From CAWJHE01 sp964614855 (GTDB lineage: Bacteria > Chloroflexota > Anaerolineae > Anaerolineales > UBA4823), in the NCBI GenBank assembly GCA_964614855.1, contig CAZTMX010000196.1, positions 1 to 5,489 of the forward strand: a DNA stretch of 5,489 nucleotides, read 5' to 3'. This document shows positions 1-4,417 of this stretch, piece by piece. Below the pieces are notes generated by a model, which worked only from the letters and a program-made list of their open reading frames with translations, was not told the origin of the DNA and searched no databases. The stretch's first letter is position 1. Each line of letters opens with the position of its first letter. The translations under genes and the position numbers were made by a program.

Positions 1-803
1 CGATGCCCCTCCTGTCGCATGCGCTGCTGGAAACCTGGGAAAAGAGACGAGGGCGAACGCTGACATTCAACGGTTATGCAGCCTCTGGTGGGGTGCGCGG
101 AGCCATCGCCGAGACAGCTGAAGCTGTTTTCTGCGACAAACTAACTCATTCACAGCGAGAGATTGCTCGCGGCATCTTTTTACGACTGACCGCTTTGAGC
201 GTGGATGCAGATGGGAGCGATACGCGGCGAAGGGCAGCCATTTCGGAATTGATTATTGACCCCGCACAGTCAGATTCAACCAGAGCGGTGCTGAATGCCC
301 TTGCGGAAGCCAGGTTGATCACTATAGACCAGGATTCTGTTGAGGTGGCCCACGAAGCATTAATCCGGGAGTGGCCGACGTTACGCCAATGGATCGAGGA
401 TGGTCGCAAGGATTTGCATCTGCGCCAATGTCTCACTGAAGCTGCTCAAGCCTGGCAGGCAGCATCACAGGATAGCGATTTGCTATACCGTGGTCTGCGC
501 CTGGCACAGGCCAGGGTCTGGGCGCTCTCACACGGGAAGGAAATCAATCTGCTGGAGAGGGATTTCCTGGCAGCTTCTATTGATACAAATGATTGTGAGA
601 TATTTGAACGGAACGACTTGCGCCAGAGAGAGCTCGATGCCTTGCAAAAGCTGGCCGAACAAGAAGAACGCTGTGCTGAAGACAAATTGCGAGCCGCAAG
701 ATTGCTGAAGAAACAGGCGGTTTACTTATTATTAGCCCTGATTCTCGTGGTATGCACATCCATTCTTGCACTTCACCTCGCCAGCCAGGTCAGCCCGCTC
801 TAA
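1..803 (+). CDS. nSTAND1-type NTPase, C-terminal part (5' end outside window)
   Basis: This is the C-terminal part of a STAND-class signalling ATPase of the nSTAND1 type. Codons read from base 3, and the frame is open at the window edge. The ATG at base 3 is probably internal, because the family has a PLLxHALLExWE segment here, downstream of the P-loop domain. Counting from that codon, family features are PLLSHALLETWE (2-13), ASGGVRGAIAETAE (27-40) and the winged-helix signature VAHEALIREWPTLRQW (115-130). A charged, probably coiled-coil stretch follows (about 204-236), then one hydrophobic segment (239-260), and the protein stops six residues later. Many relatives continue into WD40 or similar repeats after this helix. 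I see no such repeats in any frame up to base 946. It is either a naturally short version or a truncated gene. STAND proteins are ATP-driven switches in signalling or defence. The Walker motifs and any N-terminal effector lie outside the window, so the output is unknown. Confidence 0.88.
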   Translation, partial: MPLLSHALLETWEKRRGRTLTFNGYAASGGVRGAIAETAEAVFCDKLTHSQREIARGIFLRLTALSVDADGSDTRRRAAISELIIDPAQSDSTRAVLNALAEARLITIDQDSVEVAHEALIREWPTLRQWIEDGRKDLHLRQCLTEAAQAWQAASQDSDLLYRGLRLAQARVWALSHGKEINLLERDFLAASIDTNDCEIFERNDLRQRELDALQKLAEQEERCAEDKLRAARLLKKQAVYLLLALILVVCTSILALHLASQVSPL

Positions 804-867
804 ATCGTAAAACAGCCCTTGCTCAGAATGGGAAGAAATAATTGTCCTGGGGAACAAGTAATTATGT

Positions 868-921
868 AAAAAACAACACCAGATACAACCTTGAAGTTCC
901 ACCCAAGGTGTATCTGGTGTT
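868..921 (-). terminator. Intrinsic terminator of the DUF4332 gene
   Basis: An inverted repeat pairs bases 875-893 with 904-921. It is an 18-bp stem with one bulged base and a 10-base loop. Read on the minus strand, the stem is followed by G and then six T (868-873), the classic Rho-independent pattern. It begins about 25 bases past the stop codon of the minus-strand DUF4332 gene. On the plus strand the run after the stem is not T-rich, so it should act mainly in the minus direction, although the stem also separates the two convergent genes. Confidence 0.9.
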
Positions 922-946
922 TACCTTTGTTTCTAACGGGATAATT

Positions 947-1351
947 CTAGTATTCGATGATGCGCGGCAGGCTCTTTGCCTGTTCCACCCAACCCTCGAC
1001 CATCTTCAAACTGGGCAGTTGGCGCACCAGCTCTTTGACGGCGTTAACTTCGACCAGCTTGGCGTGCAGGTTATCCGGGCGGCGCTGTGCCAGCTCGGGA
1101 ATGGTATCCACACCTGCTTCTTCCAGCAGATCAGAATACTCGGATGCAACGCCTTTGATGCGGAAAAGATCAACATGGTTGACCCATTCCAGGATTAACT
1201 TGCCTGTGATATCGGCCTTTTCAGCGAGTTCTTTGCGGCCTTTGGGGGTAGCGCCCGCCTTCAGCAATGCCTCCATGCTGGCGATACCTGCCGCGCGTAA
1301 TTTTTCTGCGTAAGCAGGACCAATGCCTTCAATTTCCTCAAGTTTTGCCAT
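947..1351 (-). CDS. DUF4332 domain protein with helix-hairpin-helix repeats
   Basis: A 134-residue soluble protein that I recognise as a stand-alone DUF4332 protein. It has two helix-hairpin-helix-like units: LEEIEGIGPAYAEKLRAAGI (4-23) and, around residues 64-97, FRIKGVASEYSDLLEEAGV followed by ELAQRRPDNLHAKL. The IEGIGPAYAEKL hairpin is the type that contacts the DNA backbone without sequence specificity, so nucleic-acid binding is the likely activity. The biological role of this family is not established. The ATG is well supported by AGGAGG eight bases upstream (minus strand of 1359-1364), and the length fits a complete family member. The gene stands alone, with its own promoter (-10 at 1396-1401) and terminator (868-921), and is divergent from the FkbM gene. 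Confidence 0.93.
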   Translation of the reverse strand: MAKLEEIEGIGPAYAEKLRAAGIASMEALLKAGATPKGRKELAEKADITGKLILEWVNHVDLFRIKGVASEYSDLLEEAGVDTIPELAQRRPDNLHAKLVEVNAVKELVRQLPSLKMVEGWVEQAKSLPRIIEY

Positions 1352-1395
1352 GAATATATCCTCCTAATAATGGGATTGAAACGGTTGTTGCGACT

Positions 1396-1401
1396 ATTAT
1401 A
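1396..1401 (-). promoter_or_regulatory. -10 box (TATAAT) for the DUF4332 gene
   Basis: The minus strand reads a perfect TATAAT here. A start near base 1389 would give a leader of about 38 bases, with AGGAGG ahead of the ATG. I see no good TTGACA-like -35 element at 16-18 bases. This suggests an activator-dependent or moderate promoter, or use of the T-rich sequence just upstream. Confidence 0.6.
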
Positions 1402-1459
1402 TACCAAAATCCAAGCGCGGCATAAACCGGTTAAAACCCAATCCCTTCACAAAACAGGG

Positions 1460-1465
1460 TATACT
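1460..1465 (+). promoter_or_regulatory. Possible -10 box (TATACT) for the FkbM gene
   Basis: TATACT matches the -10 consensus at five of six bases and lies 24 bases before the TTG start codon. No convincing -35 element is found 16-18 bases upstream. The 137-base divergent spacer also holds an 8-bp palindrome, AACCGGTT (1425-1432), between the two opposing promoters. This is a weak candidate only. Confidence 0.35.
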
Positions 1466-1488
1466 TCAGAATTGAGCATGGTGTAGGT

Positions 1489-2349
1489 TTGAAATCGATT
1501 GCTGATCACGAAGAGAAAGGGCAAAATTTCTATCTCTTGAATAAATACAGCTATTACCTGGCTTCAATTTATCAATTGCTTAGCGAGTTTGAGAACCCGC
1601 TGTTAATCCTGCGTATCTTTACAGGCCTGGCTGGGCCAGGGTTGAAACAGGTGCGATTGCGGCGCTCGGGGCTGATGTTTACCGTACGCGGCCCGATGGA
1701 TGTTTGGTGTCTGAAAGAGACGCACCTGGACAGGTTCTACGAAGTCTACGGTGCGGCTCTGCAAGATGGCTGGACCGTGGTGGATATCGGCGCTGGGTTG
1801 GGTGATTTTTGCATCCGCGCTGCCCATGAATTTTCGGGCAACCGGGTGTATGCCTACGAGCCGTTTGCCGAGTCCTACAAACTGTTGGAGCGGAACCTGG
1901 CAGCCAACAAGATCTGCAATGTGCAGATCTTTCAGCAGGCGGTGGGACAGACCGGTGCGCTGCTGCTTGATCTTTCGGGCGGGGAGCCGCTGCAGATCAC
2001 CAGTCGCCAGCCGGGGTGTGAAGGACTACCGGCAGCCAACCCTGCTGAGACCAACGGGCGCACCCAACAGGTGACCAGCCTGGCGCTCAACGAAGTCTTT
2101 GTGCAGAACGGCATCCAACGCTGCGATCTGCTAAAAATGGATTGCGAAGGCGCCGAATACGATATCCTGCTCAACGCCAAGGCGGAAGCATTGGGACGCG
2201 TGCAGCGGCTGGTGATGGAGTATCACGACAACATCACGTCTTTTACCCACCTGGACCTGGTCGCCCTGCTGACCGCACACGGCTTTTCTGTATCGGTGAC
2301 ACCCAATGCAGTCCATGCGGATATCGGGTACTTATATGCGCATAGATAA
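1489..2349 (+). CDS. FkbM-family SAM-dependent methyltransferase
   Basis: A 286-residue class I methyltransferase of the FkbM (Methyltransf_21) family, which typically O-methylates sugars or natural products. The SAM-binding motif VVDIGAGLGDF is at 97-107, followed by the acidic YAYEPF at 121-126. The family signature LLKMDCEGAEYDIL is at 214-227 and VMEYHD at 242-247. There is no signal peptide or membrane helix. The ~95 residues before the SAM motif form an N-terminal extension of unknown use. The TTG at 1489 is the most plausible start: no in-frame ATG or GTG occurs between the upstream stop at 1432 and the conserved domain, and a nearby ATG at 1478 is out of frame and stops after two codons. 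The ribosome binding site is poor, so translation may be weak. No glycosyltransferase or biosynthetic neighbours are present, so the acceptor cannot be named. Confidence 0.9.
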   Translation: MKSIADHEEKGQNFYLLNKYSYYLASIYQLLSEFENPLLILRIFTGLAGPGLKQVRLRRSGLMFTVRGPMDVWCLKETHLDRFYEVYGAALQDGWTVVDIGAGLGDFCIRAAHEFSGNRVYAYEPFAESYKLLERNLAANKICNVQIFQQAVGQTGALLLDLSGGEPLQITSRQPGCEGLPAANPAETNGRTQQVTSLALNEVFVQNGIQRCDLLKMDCEGAEYDILLNAKAEALGRVQRLVMEYHDNITSFTHLDLVALLTAHGFSVSVTPNAVHADIGYLYAHR

Positions 2350-2368
2350 TGATTTTGCAGAAATACAA

Positions 2369-2384
2369 TCTCCGTGTCTCCGTG
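2369..2384 (+). repeat. Tandem 8-mer TCTCCGTG x2 in intergenic DNA
   Basis: Two exact head-to-tail copies of TCTCCGTG, followed by GTGAGA, lie in the 69-base gap between the FkbM gene and the 85-codon gene. From memory, phrases of the type CTCyGTGTCTCyGTGGTGA recur in intergenic DNA of Chloroflexota and several other phyla as dispersed repeats. This could be a copy of such an element. The match is from memory and not tested. Confidence 0.45.
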
Positions 2385-2418
2385 GTGAGAACTAACCATT
2401 TATATAGGATTTTTTATT

Positions 2419-2676
2419 ATGGATGTTCAACTTTACCGTAAATATTTGAACCTGTATGTGCAGGAAGCCCTGCAAAACAGTGACGGCAGCGTTCACGGTG
2501 TGTCGGAATACCTGGGTGGGCTATCTGTCGGGGGGCTGCTGGTGAAACACAAGGCGGAGAAACTGCGTGCTCTGGGCGATGCGCAAAAAGCCTTTGGCGA
2601 GCACCGGCATTGGCCGCTGGAAATTGTGCTTTCACACCTGGGGATCGAAGACTTGCCCGGCAAAGCACACAACTAG
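2419..2676 (+). CDS. Hypothetical protein, 85 residues
   Basis: I do not recognise this protein. It starts at ATG with AGGA nine bases upstream (2406-2409) and lies 69 bases after the FkbM stop in the same direction, so the two could be co-transcribed. The sequence looks like a compact soluble protein: helical N-terminus MDVQLYRKYLNLYVQEAL (1-18), a glycine-rich middle EYLGGLSVGGLLVKHK (30-45) and an amphipathic C-terminal half with WPLEIVLSHLGIEDLP (65-80). There is no signal peptide, membrane helix or cysteine. Codon use and GC content match its neighbours. It ends convergently 37 bases from the LuxR-type gene, with only a weak 5-bp stem between them. It is probably real, judging from the ribosome binding site and protein-like composition. 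Confidence 0.68.
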   Translation: MDVQLYRKYLNLYVQEALQNSDGSVHGVSEYLGGLSVGGLLVKHKAEKLRALGDAQKAFGEHRHWPLEIVLSHLGIEDLPGKAHN

Positions 2677-2713
2677 CGCGGCCCTCGCACTGTTCCCCGC
2701 GACGCAGCAGGTT

Positions 2714-3130
2714 TTACGCGTCCTCTCTCTCCCATTCACAAAAATCCCAGCCCTCCAGAACCTGGCGCAGCTCGCTGCGGTTGTGTACGCCGTACTTGTG
2801 CAGGGCGTTGCTCATGTGTGTTTTCACCGTCTCCACGGTGATCACCAGGCGAGCGCTGATCTCCCGGTTGCTGTACCCCAGGCAGGCCAGCGCCGCCACA
2901 TGCTGTTCGCGCGGCGAGAGATCATCCCAGATCGCTGCGGCGCGCTGTTTCTGTTCGTGCAGCGCCAGCCCGCTGCTGAGCAGGCTGCTGGCAAGCTCGC
3001 CCGGACGCAGCTGCACAAGCTGTGCCAGGGAGTGCAGGTCTTTCACCAGCACGGCATCCAGTTCAAAGCCGTCCTCCTTCGGCGGCGGGCGAATTCCCAG
3101 GTACTCAAGCAAGCGGCGCCACAGCGACAT
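2714..3130 (-). CDS. Small LuxR-type HTH regulator with ribbon-helix-helix-like N-terminus
   Basis: A 138-residue protein whose C-terminal part (about 70-126) is a LuxR/GerE DNA-binding domain. LSPREQHVAALACLGYSNRE (71-90) is the conserved scaffold, and the recognition helix lies in TVETVKTHMSNALHKYG (98-114). The N-terminal half is not a response-regulator receiver, since no phosphoacceptor aspartate domain would fit. Residues 22-60 instead resemble a ribbon-helix-helix unit: strand GFELDAVL, a helix, then RPGELASSLLSSGLALHEQ. From memory, short proteins of this build are common in Anaerolineae. It is the second gene of a minus-strand operon, starting 15 bases after the stop of the winged-helix gene. 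Its weak ribosome binding site AAAGG (3141-3145) abuts that stop, which suggests translational coupling. A role as transcription regulator is likely. Targets and signal are unknown. Confidence 0.88.
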   Translation of the reverse strand: MSLWRRLLEYLGIRPPPKEDGFELDAVLVKDLHSLAQLVQLRPGELASSLLSSGLALHEQKQRAAAIWDDLSPREQHVAALACLGYSNREISARLVITVETVKTHMSNALHKYGVHNRSELRQVLEGWDFCEWEREDA

Positions 3131-3145
3131 ACCAGAGCTGCCTTT

Positions 3146-4039
3146 CTACTCGCCGTCTTCTGCCTCTTCGCACTGGCAGGGCGAAGCGCAGCAGTAAATG
3201 CAAACCCCCCAGCGGTCGGCATAGGGCAGTTCGTAACCCGAGCGCACGCGCAGGGCGCGCTCCAGGAATTCCGGCGGATAACCATATTCAGGCTCCCCCT
3301 CGCATTCGCAGTAGCCTTCGGAGTAATGGCAGTTGGCGCAGATAAGCGGCGGGAGATAATTCTCCGGGCAACAGCGCCCGGCGTTCAGGTTAGCTGCCAG
3401 CGCCGCCGGCGGGTTTGTGATGCGGTTTTTCTCGCGGTCGGCAAAGCAGTAAGCGATCCAGCCCAGCACATCACCCAGCCCAGGCAGGTGCTTTTCAGGC
3501 CGGGCTATGTTGGCGGCAATTTTGCGCGCCGCGTTCTGGGCGGAGACTGACCAGACGCCGGCGCGCTGCAGGTAGTGCAGCGCACGCTCGTAATTGGGGT
3601 CATCTGGCGCCGTTTCTGGGGTTGCTGTGCTGGCCTCTGGTTTTTGGGATAGTGTATGTTGTTGTTGATGTATATTAATCTTTAAAAATTTATGATTAGA
3701 ATTAACATCAACACCAACAGAGTCCGGCGCGCCGGAAAAATGGATCACATAGCGCTGGCTGCCGTCGCTGCTCCAGTTGATCAACCCGGCGGTACGCAGC
3801 ATTTGCAGGTGCTGGCGGGCTTGCGAACGGCTGATGCCCAGCAGCGGTAGAAGCTGGGTTGAAAAATCCAGGTCTGGGGTGCGCTGGTAGGCAAACGTCC
3901 AGGCGGCAGCATACAGGCGCATATAGCTGCGGAAGATATTGTTGGGCAGGCGCGGGTCGGCGATCAGCGCGCTCAGGATAGGCGTGAAGGGCGGCAGGGC
4001 GCCCGGCAGAAAGCTGGCAGATGGCAGGATGTTGGTCAT
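3146..4039 (-). CDS. Winged-helix protein with AT-rich linker and twin cysteine clusters (initiator-like layout)
   Basis: A 297-residue protein that I cannot assign to a named family. Residues 20-101 look like a winged-helix domain, with the HTH in LLPLLGISRSQARQHLQMLR (63-82) and a wing ending YVIHF. A polar linker follows (about 102-148). Next is a helical domain (149-220) with ALHYLQRAGV and GLGDVLGWIAYCFADREK, reminiscent of DnaD-like or replication-initiator C-termini. The tail has two cysteine sets: C234-C237-C244-C246 and C280-C283/C284-C288-C290, probably binding zinc. The frame is open to an ATG at 4273. I chose 4039 because GGAG (4046-4049) lies six bases upstream and the extra 78 residues are Pro/Gly/Arg-rich without domain character. 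It is the first gene of an operon with the LuxR-type gene, driven by the promoter at 4332-4360 with a LexA-like operator. The role is perhaps transcription regulation or replication initiation. This is inferred. Confidence 0.8.
   Translation of the reverse strand: MTNILPSASFLPGALPPFTPILSALIADPRLPNNIFRSYMRLYAAAWTFAYQRTPDLDFSTQLLPLLGISRSQARQHLQMLRTAGLINWSSDGSQRYVIHFSGAPDSVGVDVNSNHKFLKINIHQQQHTLSQKPEASTATPETAPDDPNYERALHYLQRAGVWSVSAQNAARKIAANIARPEKHLPGLGDVLGWIAYCFADREKNRITNPPAALAANLNAGRCCPENYLPPLICANCHYSEGYCECEGEPEYGYPPEFLERALRVRSGYELPYADRWGVCIYCCASPCQCEEAEDGE
3657..3719. repeat. 15-base inverted repeat around an AT-rich island inside the winged-helix gene
   Basis: Bases 3657-3671 (TGTTGTTGTTGATGT) and 3705-3719 (ACATCAACACCAACA) are inverted copies matching at 14 of 15 positions. 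The 33-34 bases between them are almost pure A/T (31 of 34 in 3671-3704) in an otherwise GC-rich gene. The stretch encodes the interdomain linker (about residues 108-126) with codons such as TTA, ATA and AAT that the rest of the gene largely avoids. It could be a DNA unwinding or replication element, an mRNA hairpin, or simply a poorly constrained linker. Confidence 0.7.
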
Positions 4040-4044
4040 GATGG

Positions 4045-4050
4045 TCTCCA
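4045..4050 (-). promoter_or_regulatory. Ribosome binding site fixing the start at 4039
   Basis: The minus strand reads TGGAGA here, with the GGAG core six bases before the ATG at 4039-4037. The alternative upstream ATG at 4273 has only a poor AAGAA-type sequence before it. This site therefore decides the start of the winged-helix protein and removes a 78-residue artefactual extension. Confidence 0.75.
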
Positions 4051-4116
4051 GATGTGTCGTGTGCGCGCCGGGGTTGTGCCCGGCTTGCGGTGGGTGGGGT
4101 GGCGATGGCGGTGCCC

Positions 4117-4130
4117 TGGGGGTACCCCCA
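4117..4130. repeat. Perfect 14-bp palindrome in the operon leader
   Basis: TGGGGGTACCCCCA is its own reverse complement and lies 78 bases before the ATG of the winged-helix gene, inside the transcribed leader. A loop-free palindrome is a poor RNA hairpin but a plausible binding site for a dimeric protein, for example either product of the operon acting on itself. On the plus strand it is followed by five A. Confidence 0.5.
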
Positions 4131-4331
4131 AAAATGAGCGCGGGCAGGCGGCGCTGTGGAAAACTCCCCCCAGGTGGGATGCCTGTGAAAAGGTCCGCTC
4201 CCTCGCCAGTTTCCAGATGCGTGCGGGCACGCTTGCGGCAAAGCGGCGCTGTCGTATCGTGAACGGTTTGCATTTCTTGTGCATGGGTATCGATTGCCCT
4301 CTCATCAGGTACACCGGGTATCTCCAGTTAC

Positions 4332-4360
4332 ATTATAACTAGAACAAATGTTCTTGTCAA
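4332..4360 (-). promoter_or_regulatory. Exact-consensus sigma-70 promoter of the winged-helix/LuxR operon
   Basis: The minus strand reads TTGACA (4360-4355), then exactly 17 bases, then TATAAT (4337-4332). Both hexamers and the spacing match the housekeeping-sigma optimum without mismatch. Transcription should begin near base 4325. Promoters this perfect usually need a repressor, and a candidate operator fills the spacer (4341-4354). Confidence 0.9.
4341..4354. promoter_or_regulatory. LexA (SOS) box-like operator in the promoter spacer
   Basis: AGAACAAATGTTCT is a perfect inverted repeat AGAACA-NN-TGTTCT and fits GAAC-N4-GTTC. That is the core of the LexA box of Gram-positive bacteria, which from memory has also been reported for the Chloroflexota genus Dehalococcoides. 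It sits wholly between the -35 and -10 boxes, so a bound dimer would block RNA polymerase. It lies 37 bases from the -10 of the divergent nitroreductase-like gene and might touch that gene too. Another repressor with a similar half-site is the main alternative. Confidence 0.7.
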
Positions 4361-4390
4361 GACTGCGCGACGGTAAACCTGCGCGGCTGT

Positions 4391-4396
4391 TATAAT
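4391..4396 (+). promoter_or_regulatory. -10 box (TATAAT) for the nitroreductase-like gene
   Basis: A perfect TATAAT lies 21 bases before the ATG at 4418. The sequence at the -35 position (around 4368-4373) does not resemble TTGACA. A start near 4403 would leave a leader of about 15 bases, with only a weak GAAAG (4406-4410) as ribosome binding site. Confidence 0.6.
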
Positions 4397-4417
4397 GACT
4401 TCTTTGAAAGCAAAACC

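Larger units (their letters stand above)
4040..4325 (-). other. Long 5' leader of the winged-helix/LuxR operon
   Basis: From the predicted start near 4325, the transcript would run about 286 bases before the ATG at 4039. The leader is GC-rich and structured. It holds a perfect 14-bp palindrome (4117-4130), an interrupted palindrome GCGTGC-GG-GCACGC (4219-4232) and a 10-base direct repeat GCGGCGCTGT (4148-4157 and 4243-4252). The segment carrying the operon's ribosome binding site (4044-4057) recurs at 4209-4222 with 12 of 14 identical. A second minus-strand frame begins at GTG 4314, seven bases after a GGAG, and its TGA (4036-4038) overlaps the ATG of the main gene as ATGA. That 92-residue product is basic and low-complexity, so I do not call it a gene, but a coupled leader peptide is possible. 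TGTGGAAAA (4155-4163) and TGTGAAAA (4184-4191) resemble DnaA boxes on the minus strand. Confidence 0.5.

Noticed and set aside
842..1313. Plus-strand frames of 118 codons over the DUF4332 gene
   Set aside because: They are antisense to a gene of a known family with ribosome binding site, promoter and terminator.
2676..2701. A terminator between the 85-codon gene and the LuxR-type gene
   Set aside because: Only a 5-bp CGCGG/CCGCG stem with a 15-base loop and no T-run. Too weak to call.
2567..3550. A 327-codon open frame on the plus strand across the LuxR-type and winged-helix genes
   Set aside because: It is antisense to two minus-strand genes with clear domains. The translation is rich in Arg, Ala, Gln and His without recognisable motifs, as expected from an antisense frame in GC-rich coding DNA.
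4040..4273. A 78-residue N-terminal extension of the winged-helix protein starting at ATG 4273
   Set aside because: It is Pro/Gly/Arg/His-rich and has a poor ribosome binding site, while ATG 4039 has GGAG at the right distance.
4036..4314. A 92-residue minus-strand gene in the operon leader
   Set aside because: It has a GGAG before GTG and an ATGA overlap, but the GGAG would lie at the very 5' end of the transcript and the peptide is low-complexity. Kept only as a possible leader peptide.
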